DNA from: Pseudomonas sp. NC02 | Lineage (GTDB): Bacteria; Pseudomonadota; Gammaproteobacteria; Pseudomonadales; Pseudomonadaceae | Direction of reading: 5' to 3' | NCBI RefSeq assembly: GCF_002874965.1 | Contig: NZ_CP025624.1 | Coordinates: forward strand, 2,356,001 to 2,420,000 | Length of the DNA: 64,000 nt | Shown here: in pieces, positions 8,072 through 15,302 of the stretch | How the letters are laid out: each line of letters starts with the position of its first letter | Position numbering within the stretch: position 1 is the stretch's first letter | Made by a program: the position numbers and the translations under genes | The notes under the pieces: generated by a model | Databases searched by the model: none | Seen by the model: the letters and a program-made list of their open reading frames with translations, nothing else | What the model was told of the DNA's origin: nothing

Positions 8072-8734
8072 ATGCCTGATATCACGGATTACACCGGCAA
8101 GATCACGAGCCAACACGCGGATAAGCCCAAGTTCATGGCGATGGTGCAAGTCATCGCTCAGTGTTTTCTTGATGCGAATTTGGCGTCCGCTGCACTGCAT
8201 GCGGCCTTTGATCTGGATAGCGCGCTGGATGCGCAACTCGACAATGTTGGTGAGTGGGTAGGCATCACACGGAATGTCGACACACCGTTGACTAACGTCT
8301 ATTTCGCCCTGGACACGGTCGGTCTTGGATTTGACCAGGGCGCATGGAAGGGCCCATTTGACCCAGATACCGGAATCACGGTGCTGGACAACGAAACGTA
8401 CAGGACGTTGATCAGAGCCAAGATAGGCGCCAACAGGTGGGACGGCACCCTCGGGGAGTCAAAGGCCATTCTCGACCTGGTCTTCAACGGTGACACTTTC
8501 GTGTTCATCCAAGACAACCAGAACATGACGATAACGATCGGCGTTGTCGGTGATCAGCCCTCGGCGCTGGAGTTGGCGTTACTTACTGGCGGGCATATCC
8601 CAATCAAACCGCAAAGTGTCGATGTTGACTACTACATCGTGACTACGGGCGATGGCCCTCTGTTTGGGTTCGACGCAAAAAATCAATATGTCGCCGGCTT
8701 CGATGAAGGGAACTGGGGCACCGTATATTCATAA
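8072..8734 (+). CDS. DUF2612 phage tail protein
   Basis: 220 residues. It fits DUF2612: NVGEWVGITRNVDTPL at about 53-68, the glycine- and phenylalanine-rich insert VGLGFDQGAWKGPFDPDTG, and YRTLIRAKIGANRWDGTL at about 110-127. Proteins of this type take the place of tail protein I/gpI between baseplate J and the fibre, and probably connect wedge to fibre. The gene is tightly packed in the tail operon. The structural role is inferred from position. Confidence 0.8.
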   Translation: MPDITDYTGKITSQHADKPKFMAMVQVIAQCFLDANLASAALHAAFDLDSALDAQLDNVGEWVGITRNVDTPLTNVYFALDTVGLGFDQGAWKGPFDPDTGITVLDNETYRTLIRAKIGANRWDGTLGESKAILDLVFNGDTFVFIQDNQNMTITIGVVGDQPSALELALLTGGHIPIKPQSVDVDYYIVTTGDGPLFGFDAKNQYVAGFDEGNWGTVYS

Positions 8735-8746
8735 AATGAGGTTCAT

Positions 8747-10393
8747 ATGCCAACGAATGACTTCTTACCGTTCGGCTCTGCCGTGGGCGCGAATGTTATG
8801 TCCCAATCCGATTATGCCGCTCTCGATGCGCGTTCTGTGGGTTTTTCAGCAGGCACCGCAGTATCCAAACAGCTTAATAAGGCTTGGCGGCAATCGTCCG
8901 TAATGGCGGCTTCTTTAGCGCAGTTTATCGCCAACAGAAGTGGCAATGATGTGTTGGATAACGGCAACTTAACTACCATCCAAAACAATTTGGAACTAGC
9001 AGTAAAGGCAGCAGTGGCTGTATATGTCCCGTATGCCAGTCAAAGCGGAACGAATGACGGCACAGCCACTAACACAGTTGTATGCCCTGCAACTCTGGCC
9101 AGTTCCACAAGAATCCAAGCCCATACGGCATTCACCACAACCGGCACTGCCACTGCTCAAATTCTGACCCCGGCCCCGGGCATTGCTCTGTACGCAGCCA
9201 ACCAACGTTTCTGCGTCAAGTTCAACGTTAATGCTGGCGCTGATCCCACTATAAACGTGTCGGGTTTGGGGCCAGTGTTCATCAAACAATACAACTCTCT
9301 TGGTGCCAAAGTCGCTGCGAAATTCACGGCCAACCAGATCGCCGATATTGTGTTCGACGGCACCGACTTTGTTATGATCGACCAATTGCCGTATGGCGAT
9401 TTCGGCATGGGCCTGACAGACGGCGGTGCCGTCATCGCCAACGCCAATAACCTCACTGCCACGGGCGTGTATCGGGTCGGCCCTACTTGGGTTGGGTCCC
9501 CGTACTCGGGCACGGCCCCCGAAAACCAAGGCTCCATCTTTCACCGTAGTTGCTTTGATGACACGACATATGAACTCCAAATCTTTCAGAGCATGAATAC
9601 TGATGATTTGCTGTTCCGCAAAAAGGCTTCTAACGTCTGGCAGCCTTGGAACACTGTAATCAGTTCCGCAAATATTCTAGGCAACCTGTATGGCATCGGT
9701 CAGACCGGCGGCGGCGTCGTAGTCACCGACGCTGATGTTCTAGTGCCTACCGGGGTATATACAGTCGGCCCATCGTGGACCGGATCGCCGTATTCTGGCG
9801 CCAACGGCTTGAACCAAGGGTCGGTGTTCCACCGTAGCAACTTCAGCGGCAACACTTATGCGACACAGATGTTCCAAGGGATGACATCTGATGACATCAA
9901 ATTCCGCCGGAAGACGGCAGGGGCATGGCAGCCGTGGGTGACGGTATACCACACCGGAAACCTCGGCCCTGCTTTGGTGCCTACAGGTGCCGTGTCGTAC
10001 ATGGCCACCACCACCGTTCCGAACGGTTTCATCAAGCGCAATGGTGCCGCCGTATCCCGCACCACTTATGCGGCGCTGTTTGCAGTTATCGGCACCACTT
10101 TCGGCGCAGGCGACGGCTCTACGACGTTCAACGTTCCTGATGCCCGTGGCGAGTTTGACCGTGGCTGGGATGACTCTCGCGGCATTGACCCTGGTCGTGC
10201 GCTTGGTTCTTTTCAGGTCGATTCGTTCGCCAGCCACACTCACCCACAGGACAGCCGAACAGTGTTGGGTGTCACCGGCGCTGCTGCCCAACTGGGTGGC
10301 ACCAACGGTATCAACGGCGGCACCACACAGGCTACTGGCGGAACTGAAACAAGGCCTCGTAACGTGGCCTATATGGCAGTCATTAAATATTAA
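8747..10393 (+). CDS. Tail fibre protein with pyocin-knob repeats and tail collar domain
   Basis: 548 residues. The N-terminal 100 residues form an attachment part. Residues about 220-306 and 312-403 are two copies of a knob-like repeat: each runs from a GxGxTGGG/GLTDGGA entry through TGVYRVGPTWVGSPYSG or TGVYTVGPSWTGSPYSG to NQGSxFHRS and a WQPW ending. Residues about 420-490 are a tail collar domain with NGFIKRNGAAVSRTTYAALFAVIGTTFGAGDGSTTFNVPD. The fibre determines receptor binding. Its assembly helper follows 10 bases on. Confidence 0.9.
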   Translation: MPTNDFLPFGSAVGANVMSQSDYAALDARSVGFSAGTAVSKQLNKAWRQSSVMAASLAQFIANRSGNDVLDNGNLTTIQNNLELAVKAAVAVYVPYASQSGTNDGTATNTVVCPATLASSTRIQAHTAFTTTGTATAQILTPAPGIALYAANQRFCVKFNVNAGADPTINVSGLGPVFIKQYNSLGAKVAAKFTANQIADIVFDGTDFVMIDQLPYGDFGMGLTDGGAVIANANNLTATGVYRVGPTWVGSPYSGTAPENQGSIFHRSCFDDTTYELQIFQSMNTDDLLFRKKASNVWQPWNTVISSANILGNLYGIGQTGGGVVVTDADVLVPTGVYTVGPSWTGSPYSGANGLNQGSVFHRSNFSGNTYATQMFQGMTSDDIKFRRKTAGAWQPWVTVYHTGNLGPALVPTGAVSYMATTTVPNGFIKRNGAAVSRTTYAALFAVIGTTFGAGDGSTTFNVPDARGEFDRGWDDSRGIDPGRALGSFQVDSFASHTHPQDSRTVLGVTGAAAQLGGTNGINGGTTQATGGTETRPRNVAYMAVIKY

Positions 10394-10403
10394 GGCGGAC
10401 CCC

Positions 10404-10913
10404 ATGCAGATCTACAACTACAACCCCAATACCGGTGAATTCTTGTGCGTCGGGGAGGCGGATCCGGACCAGCTTGATGAAGGTAACTGGCTGATCCCTG
10501 CCTACGCCTGTACTGATGCCCCGCCAAAAACGGGAAAAAACAAAGTAGCTGTGCGCGACGGTGAAGAGTGGAAAGTCGCTGATGATTTTCGTGGCACCGT
10601 GTATTACACCGACAGCCCGGAGCCGCACACCATTGAAACCATCGGTGAGCTGGTCCCCGATGGAGCGACATCTACGCCGCCACCGCCTTCAGTCGAAGAG
10701 CTGACATTTCTGGCGTTCAACCGCCGTGACGGGCTTCTTACTACTGCTGCCATCCGTATCGACCCCCTGCAGGATGCGGTGGATGAGGAAGAGGCCACAG
10801 ATGAGGACGTGGCCAGACTCAAGGCGTGGAAGCAATATCGCATTGCCCTGAATCGCATAGATCAACAGGCAGGCTTCCCGGCCACGATTGAGTGGCCTGT
10901 TACGCCAAGTTGA
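10404..10913 (+). CDS. Tail fibre assembly protein
   Basis: 169 residues starting MQIYNYNPNTGEFLCVGEADPDQLDEGNWLIPA, the start favoured by its position just after the fibre stop; longer frames lie inside the fibre gene. The middle part KNKVAVRDGEEWKVADDFRGTVYYT and the C-terminal helix with WKQYRIALNRIDQQAGFPATIEWPVTPS fit the Caudo_TAP assembly chaperone family, which helps fold or attach the fibre. The pairing with the fibre gene supports the call. Confidence 0.88.
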   Translation: MQIYNYNPNTGEFLCVGEADPDQLDEGNWLIPAYACTDAPPKTGKNKVAVRDGEEWKVADDFRGTVYYTDSPEPHTIETIGELVPDGATSTPPPPSVEELTFLAFNRRDGLLTTAAIRIDPLQDAVDEEEATDEDVARLKAWKQYRIALNRIDQQAGFPATIEWPVTPS

Positions 10914-10935
10914 TCTTTTTTGGAACGTCAGACGG

Positions 10936-10957
10936 CCGCCATTGAGCGGTATTTTTT
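10936..10957 (+). terminator. Possible weak intrinsic terminator
   Basis: CCGC (10936-10939) and GCGG (10946-10949) form a short stem followed by a run of seven T, between the fibre assembly gene and the endolysin. The stem is only four base pairs, so it may merely attenuate entry into the lysis genes. Confidence 0.4.
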
Positions 10958-10972
10958 TGCCTGGAGAAAAGC

Positions 10973-11506
10973 ATGCCGATCACTGAGCAGCAATTGCTGC
11001 AGATCCTCCCGAACGCCGGCCGCCAAGCCGGCGTTTTCGTTCCCGTACTGAATACAGCCATGGCCAAGTACGGAATCGTCACTCGACTGCGAATCGCCGC
11101 CTTCATCGCCCAAGTCGGGCATGAGTCGGGGCAGTTCCGCTGGCTGAAAGAGTTGTGGGGCCCCACGCCGCAGCAGGCCGGCTACGAGGGGCGTACCGAT
11201 CTGGGTAATACGGTGAATGGTGATGGCTTTAAGTATCGTGGCCGCGGCCTGATCCAGATCACCGGCCGGGCGAACTATGCGGCGTGCGGCGATGCGCTGG
11301 GACTGGACCTGGTAAACCAGCCAACCCTGCTGGAGCAACCGCAATACGCCGCGCTGTCGGCAGCCTGGTTCTGGTCCTCTCGTGGCCTGAACGCTCTAGC
11401 AGACCAGGGTGCATTCGTTACGATCACGCGCCGCATCAATGGTGGCTTGACCGGGCAGGACGACCGACAGGCGCTATACGACAAGGCGCTGGAGGTGCTG
11501 GCATGA
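10973..11506 (+). CDS. Endolysin, glycoside hydrolase family 19
   Basis: 177 residues, the size of phage GH19 lysozyme-like endolysins. The catalytic region is readable: FIAQVGHESGQF at about 41-52 with the first catalytic Glu, then a second Glu in QQAGYEGR, and KYRGRGLIQITGRANY at about 87-102. It cleaves peptidoglycan at lysis. No signal peptide is seen, so it should need a holin, which is not found in this window. The ribosome binding site GGAG lies seven bases before the ATG. The stop overlaps the Rz start by four bases. Confidence 0.9.
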   Translation: MPITEQQLLQILPNAGRQAGVFVPVLNTAMAKYGIVTRLRIAAFIAQVGHESGQFRWLKELWGPTPQQAGYEGRTDLGNTVNGDGFKYRGRGLIQITGRANYAACGDALGLDLVNQPTLLEQPQYAALSAAWFWSSRGLNALADQGAFVTITRRINGGLTGQDDRQALYDKALEVLA

Positions 11507-12009
11507 CGACGGTGCAAAAGTTAGCCGTGGTCCTGCTGGCCATGGCCGTGAGCTTCGGGGGCGCCTGGCAGGTGCAGGACTGGCGGATGGGAAAGCAGCT
11601 CGCCGAGCAGGCCGGCCTGCACAAGGATGATCTGGCAGCGATCACCAATGCCGCCGCCGCTCAGTCCCGCGCCGAGCAAAACAAGCGCTTGGCCACCGAG
11701 CAGCAGCTGGCCATCTCCGACCAACAACACACCAAGGAATTATCCGATGCCCAGCGCAACCAAGCTCAGCTGCGTGATCGCCTTGCTACTGCTGATGTGC
11801 GGCTGTCAGTCCTTCTCGACGCCACAGATCCAGCCAGTGGCTGCAACATGCCTGCCACCCCCGGCGCCGTCGGCGTGGTTCATGCAACCCGTAGAGCCCA
11901 ACTTGACCCAGCGTATGCTCAACGAGTTATCGCCATCACCGACGCAGGCGACCAAGGATTGATCGCGCTGCGGGCGTGCCAGGGCTACATAAAATCTATT
12001 AGCCGGTAA
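11503..12009 (+). CDS. rz: Rz-like i-spanin (inner-membrane lysis protein)
   Basis: 168 residues: a single N-terminal membrane segment (KLAVVLLAMAVSFGGAW, about 6-22) followed by a long alanine- and glutamine-rich helix (about 28-105) and a C-terminal part with two Cys. This is the layout of Rz/LysB, which spans the periplasm with Rz1 to disrupt the outer membrane at lysis. The ATG at 11503 overlaps the endolysin stop (ATGA). Rz1 is encoded inside it in another frame. The 3' end overlaps the convergent membrane protein gene by 11 bases. Confidence 0.85.
   Translation: MTTVQKLAVVLLAMAVSFGGAWQVQDWRMGKQLAEQAGLHKDDLAAITNAAAAQSRAEQNKRLATEQQLAISDQQHTKELSDAQRNQAQLRDRLATADVRLSVLLDATDPASGCNMPATPGAVGVVHATRRAQLDPAYAQRVIAITDAGDQGLIALRACQGYIKSISR
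11747..11962 (+). CDS. rz1: Rz1-like o-spanin lipoprotein, nested in Rz
   Basis: 71 residues entirely inside the Rz gene in the +1 frame. It starts MPSATKLSCVIALLLLMCGCQSF: a lipoprotein signal with the lipobox ending GC at residues 18-19, then a proline-rich mature part (CLPPPAPSAW), as in other Rz1 proteins. The start is supported by AAGGA eight bases upstream of the ATG at 11747; the frame opens earlier but has no better start. It anchors in the outer membrane and binds Rz. Confidence 0.85.
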   Translation: MPSATKLSCVIALLLLMCGCQSFSTPQIQPVAATCLPPPAPSAWFMQPVEPNLTQRMLNELSPSPTQATKD

Positions 12010-12748
12010 TCTGTACATATTGCGGGATGACTTGAATGGCTAGTTTGGTTATAGCGATAAGTCCGAGAGCGATTGGAAGCAGTAGTTCAATCACAATCCA
12101 TCGGATGGATTGCGAGTTATTGAGCCGCGCAAGCCAGGTGTCAAAATTATTTATTGATTTAATTACTTGCGTATCAATAGGTGTCCTCGAAAAATCTTGA
12201 ATTGATCTTATTCCGGAATCAATATTTTCGAAAATGCGGCGCGTTTCTGTTTCGTCAATATCCCTTTCCTGAAGTCTCAATTTAATGTCTTCAAGATCTG
12301 CGACGAAAGACTGTAATGGCTTTTGTCTATAGAAGAGCCATTTCATCATTGTAGCTTGCCTGGATTTCGGTCCAGGATCTTCCTCATAATCATGGTCCCA
12401 TGTTCCAGGGTTCATCTTTACTTCTGTCAGGCGGAGCCTCCACTCAGTGAAGTAATCTGCTGAGCACCATATGAAATGTATCAGCCAATATGTGGTAAGT
12501 ATAAGGAGTATAAGCTTTACGGTCTTATCATCTAGCCCAGTAATTTTAAAACCGCTGGTTGCAAAGTCTGAGCTGATTGAAACGCCTGCGAAAACCATCA
12601 CCAGCGCTATCGCACTTATTGCGACGCTGTTTCTTCTTATTTTTTGTACGTAGTCAGTGAACTCTGGGATGTACGGGTCCGTCATTGATGCTTTAAGCTC
12701 GCGATCAAGTTGACTGGAACTTTTTGAGTTTCCACTAAAAAAAGTCAA
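11999..12748 (-). CDS. Unknown membrane protein, prophage cargo
   Basis: 249 residues, family not recognised. Two membrane segments lie near the N-terminus (about 44-63 and 77-97), followed by a charged helical middle part (about 105-210) and a last hydrophobic segment (about 218-238). The gene is clearly more AT-rich than the tail genes, runs against them, and sits in the cargo zone at the prophage end. This suggests an accessory role such as superinfection exclusion or defence, which is inference only. The start is a TTG at 12746-12748 with weak upstream signal; an ATG at 12683-12685 (MTDPYIPEF) is the alternative. Confidence 0.7.
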   Translation of the reverse strand: MTFFSGNSKSSSQLDRELKASMTDPYIPEFTDYVQKIRRNSVAISAIALVMVFAGVSISSDFATSGFKITGLDDKTVKLILLILTTYWLIHFIWCSADYFTEWRLRLTEVKMNPGTWDHDYEEDPGPKSRQATMMKWLFYRQKPLQSFVADLEDIKLRLQERDIDETETRRIFENIDSGIRSIQDFSRTPIDTQVIKSINNFDTWLARLNNSQSIRWIVIELLLPIALGLIAITKLAIQVIPQYVQITG

Positions 12749-12777
12749 TTGAGTGTCACGTCCATGAATGATTGAAT

Positions 12778-13458
12778 CTAGAGGACTTTTTCAATCAGGT
12801 CCTCGCCTTTGTTTTTCACGTTTCCTACATTCATACTAACTTTAAACCATTCAAAGATATCTGTGTCGTCCCCCTGTGCCAACAGCATTTGCTCGGCGCG
12901 CTCCTTGGGCGTGGCCGGGTCCAGCCATTCCCGGGCCAGGTCCGGCGTCAGCACCACCGGGCGCCGGTCGTGGATGTCCACCATTCCGCCGGCGCTGTCA
13001 GCGGTGATGATCACGAACCCGTCGTGCTCGCCCGGGCCTTCGTCGCTGTCGGGCAGTTGGCCAATGGCGGCGCACAGCACCGGCGAGCCATCCCGCCGGC
13101 GGATCAGGTAGGGCTGTTTCTTCGGCCCGCCTTCATCCACCCACTCAAACCAGTTATCGACGGGTGTGATTGCCCGGTGTGGCCAGATCGCGCGGAAGAA
13201 CGGGCCGTGGGCCACCTTCTCTACGCGGGCATTGATCGGTGCAGCACGGTCCTTGGCCCAGTGCGGTCGCCATCCCCAGCGCACCAGGTCGGCGTGTAGC
13301 AGATCGCCCTGCAGGTGGAGCAGGGCGACTTGGGTGGACGGCGCCACGTTGTACCGCTCCAGGGGCAGCTCACCCACGGAGTTCGCCAAGGCATTGGGCA
13401 TGCTCAGCGCTGCAACGAAGTCGTGAATGCCGCTGTACTGGGAAAGTCTTCCGCACAT
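12778..13458 (-). CDS. yedK: SOS response-associated peptidase (SRAP, YedK/HMCES family)
   Basis: 226 residues, the family's usual length. The chosen ATG gives MCGRLSQYSG, so Cys2 is exposed after removal of Met; that Cys forms the thiazolidine crosslink to abasic sites in single-stranded DNA. A TTG two codons upstream would bury it. Other family motifs are RYNVAPSTQ, LVRWGWRPHWAKD, INARVEKVAHGPFFR and the active-site CITPVDNWFEW-type stretch (AITPVDNWFEW), and a late HDRRPVVL. The upstream coiled-coil gene is preceded by a LexA box, so both are probably induced by DNA damage. GAGGG lies seven bases before the ATG. Confidence 0.92.
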   Translation of the reverse strand: MCGRLSQYSGIHDFVAALSMPNALANSVGELPLERYNVAPSTQVALLHLQGDLLHADLVRWGWRPHWAKDRAAPINARVEKVAHGPFFRAIWPHRAITPVDNWFEWVDEGGPKKQPYLIRRRDGSPVLCAAIGQLPDSDEGPGEHDGFVIITADSAGGMVDIHDRRPVVLTPDLAREWLDPATPKERAEQMLLAQGDDTDIFEWFKVSMNVGNVKNKGEDLIEKVL

Positions 13459-13486
13459 GGCCAAGCCCTCAATCTGAAATCTGAGC

Positions 13487-13825
13487 TTAGACGATGGTTT
13501 TCGGGCGGGACATCAAGTCGTTCAGCATCCCGCGCAGCCTCTCGACTTCGCGCACGTTGACTCTTTCTGATGTTTTGAGGGTGTCGATCTGCTTGCGCAT
13601 GACTGCGGCTTCGGCGCCGCGCTGCCTTAGATATGCGGAGAATTCGTCTTTCTTTGCCTGCGCTTCAGCCAGCATCGCGATCAGGCCGAAGATGTCCGCC
13701 CTGGCCTTGCGCAGTTGCACGTTCAGTTCCTGGATCTCGTTCTCAAGGAGGCGGGCGTGCTGTTTGTGCATTTCGAGAGGCGTGGGGATGCCAAGCCACC
13801 CGCAGGTGTCTTCGTCGATGTTCAT
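13487..13825 (-). CDS. Coiled-coil protein of unknown function, SOS-linked
   Basis: 112 residues from the ATG at 13823-13825 (MNIDEDTCGWLGIPTPLEMHKQHARLLENEI). After a short N-terminal domain nearly the whole protein is a long coiled coil (about 25-105), ending SRPKTIV. The family is not recognised. The frame extends upstream to a GTG at 13873, but that would place the LexA box inside the gene. It lies immediately upstream of the SRAP gene on the same strand (28-base gap), so the two likely form one LexA-controlled unit. Confidence 0.65.
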   Translation of the reverse strand: MNIDEDTCGWLGIPTPLEMHKQHARLLENEIQELNVQLRKARADIFGLIAMLAEAQAKKDEFSAYLRQRGAEAAVMRKQIDTLKTSERVNVREVERLRGMLNDLMSRPKTIV

Positions 13826-13843
13826 GGGGTGTGGTTCCGATTG

Positions 13844-13859
13844 CTGTATGCACATACAG
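13844..13859 (-). promoter_or_regulatory. LexA (SOS) box
   Basis: CTGTATGCACATACAG is a perfect CTGT-N8-ACAG palindrome and extends outward with further symmetry (T on the left is not matched, but TG/CA inside are). It matches the gammaproteobacterial LexA operator. It is 18 bases upstream of the coiled-coil gene and should cover its promoter, which would put that gene and the SRAP gene under SOS control. Confidence 0.85.
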
Positions 13860-13918
13860 TAATCGAGGTGCACTAATACGGTAGTCGTCCGCCGACGAAC
13901 TGCACGGTTACCCGACGA

Positions 13919-14128
13919 TCAGTCAGGCGACATGAGGACCGCCAGAGTCAACTTGATGAACTCCTCGTTCTCATCGATGGTGTGCAGCGCACCGCGCACG
14001 TTTTCAGCCACGTCGGCGGAACCACGCTGCTCGACCCAATTCGATAGCTCCATGATGGAAGCCTCAAGGGCCAGCTGGTTTTCGTAGAGCTTGGACAGAA
14101 GGGAGGGGAGTAGGTCTGAGTTGGGCAT
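13919..14128 (-). CDS. Small conserved hypothetical protein
   Basis: 69 residues, MPNSDLLPSLLSKLYENQLALEASIMELSNWVEQRGS, acidic and helical, without signal peptide or membrane segment. Proteins of this look are common in Pseudomonas genomes and prophages but no function is known to me. GAGGA lies six bases upstream of the ATG. It is transcribed leftwards from its own control region, about 45 bases upstream of the SOS-linked pair. Confidence 0.7.
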   Translation of the reverse strand: MPNSDLLPSLLSKLYENQLALEASIMELSNWVEQRGSADVAENVRGALHTIDENEEFIKLTLAVLMSPD

Positions 14129-14340
14129 CGGCGTTCCTCTGGTGGAGTGAACAGCTTAGCAGCCGGGGTTATTTGGGAGTTTGTGTTCGGTCGGCAGGAT
14201 GCCTGGCGCAGGGACTTTCGTGGCGAAAGCCTGTAGGGAGATTTGCGGGGATTCGTGAATCGTTGTCCAACATCGTTAGGCGTCGATTGCAGTGGGCGCC
14301 TACGTAAACAGCTGTTGTGTAAAGGTTTTCGGAACGTCCG

Positions 14341-14390
14341 CCAGCATGGGGTGCTAGGGGTCGAGTGTTCGAATCACTCCGTCCCGACCA
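14341..14390 (+). other. Prophage attachment site: 3' fragment of tRNA-Pro (GGG)
   Basis: The sequence from about 14343 reads as the anticodon arm (GC ATGGGGT GC, anticodon GGG), variable region, T arm (GAGTG TTCGAAT CACTC) and the 3' acceptor strand CGTCCCGA with encoded CCA at 14388-14390. The D arm and 5' acceptor strand are missing, so this is not a functional tRNA. A native-looking terminator follows directly. This is the duplicated core left when a phage integrates into the 3' half of a tRNA gene; the intact tRNA-Pro should lie at the left prophage end, beside the integrase. Confidence 0.8.
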
Positions 14391-14403
14391 TATAATTTAA
14401 AAA

Positions 14404-14433
14404 GGCCGCGAGATTTATCTCGCGGCCTTTTTT
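14404..14433. terminator. Intrinsic terminator, bidirectional
   Basis: GGCCGCGAGA (14404-14413) pairs perfectly with TCTCGCGGCC (14418-14427) around a four-base loop, followed by six T. A run of A before the stem gives U-tract capacity on the other strand too. It is probably the original terminator of the tRNA-Pro gene and also closes the reverse-strand gene ending at 14432. Confidence 0.9.
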
Positions 14434-15274
14434 ATTTCCCTGCATTCCCAAAAAACACCAACGCCCGCACCTCGATACTCCTCCTTGGCGGTGCATCCAC
14501 CGGCGTAGTCGGGTCATCAAACGCCGTATGTGCGCTGCGCCTTGCAACATCGCTACGCGAGTCATGGATCTTCAACAGCAGCACTTCATCCGGCCGCAGT
14601 TGCGGGTAGTAATACCAGCGATGTGCGGGATTGGCCTTGACCGAAAAAGTCTCGCCAACCTTGTCCCGATACACCAGGTCGCTGGGCAGCAAGTCGCTCT
14701 CGGCCATGCTTTGCGCATCGCACAGGGCGAGTGGGGTACTCAGGACCGGCGCACCAATCGGCCGCCAGACGTTAATAATCGCAAACCGTTCCAGCAGCCG
14801 CTGTTCAGCCTCATCCGCAGGCAAATGATCACGTACCCTGCGAATCGCCGAGCGCTCGGTCTGGTCGTTATGCACGTACCGCACCGGCTCACGCAGCCCG
14901 CGGTCCTCGCGTCCGTGCTCGTCTACCCGGATGGTGTGGTCGAAGATCACCACTTTCACCGCACCGGTCTGTTGCTTGAGCAAGGCTTCGGTTTCCGGAT
15001 AGTAGTGTTCACGGACCTGATCATCGTTTTCCAGGTCAGGCACCGAGCTGGTGTGGTCGATTCTTTCGAAACCGTTGCGATCCAGATAAGCCGGTTCGTC
15101 GAGCAACCGGGCGTTGTGAATACTCACTTGGGTGGGGTCCAGCACGCCGTTGCGCTTGGGTGTGCCGTCTGGCTGCGGGAAGGTGTAGTTCACCGGTCGC
15201 TCGCCGGTGTCCAGCAGGTAGTTGAGTTCGCCGATGACCGATGGCGGGGCGAGATGAGTCTGATGAGTTCCCAT
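14432..15274 (-). CDS. CmcJ/NvfI-family oxidoreductase (AsaB-like)
   Basis: 280 residues. The sequence matches the CmcJ/NvfI (AsaB-like) group: YTFPQPDGTPKRNGVLDPTQVSIHNAR near the N-terminus, VIFDHTIRVDEHGRE in the middle, the block RYVHNDQTERSAIRRVRDHLP, then FAIINVWRPIG and PLALCDAQSM. Members are thought to be non-haem iron oxygenases or related enzymes of secondary metabolism; the substrate here is unknown. The start is the ATG at 15272-15274 with GGAGG seven bases upstream. It follows the SDR gene (28-base gap, same strand), so they may share a transcript. Confidence 0.8.
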   Translation of the reverse strand: MGTHQTHLAPPSVIGELNYLLDTGERPVNYTFPQPDGTPKRNGVLDPTQVSIHNARLLDEPAYLDRNGFERIDHTSSVPDLENDDQVREHYYPETEALLKQQTGAVKVVIFDHTIRVDEHGREDRGLREPVRYVHNDQTERSAIRRVRDHLPADEAEQRLLERFAIINVWRPIGAPVLSTPLALCDAQSMAESDLLPSDLVYRDKVGETFSVKANPAHRWYYYPQLRPDEVLLLKIHDSRSDVARRSAHTAFDDPTTPVDAPPRRSIEVRALVFFGNAGK

Positions 15275-15302
15275 GAACAATCCTCCAGGCGTGAGGCGGT
15301 TT

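Larger units (their letters stand above)
1..14390. mobile_element. Prophage, right part (contractile-tail phage)
   Basis: A continuous run of phage tail, baseplate, fibre and lysis genes starts before the window and ends at a 3' tRNA-Pro fragment (14341-14390) that marks the attachment site. The gene order sheath, tube, chaperone, tape measure, Dit-like, plug, hub, spike, wedge, J, DUF2612, fibre, endolysin, Rz/Rz1 is that of a compact contractile tail. Capsid, packaging, repressor and integrase genes are not in the window and should lie to the left. All tail genes seen are intact, so this could be a functional prophage or a tail-like particle; the window cannot tell. No holin is recognisable in this part. 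Confidence 0.9.

Noticed and set aside
10914..10972. Holin gene between fibre assembly gene and endolysin
   Set aside because: The gap is only 59 bases and no frame with membrane segments fits. A holin must lie elsewhere or be unrecognised.
14341..14390. Functional tRNA gene
   Set aside because: The D arm and 5' acceptor strand are missing; only the 3' half from the anticodon arm onward is present.
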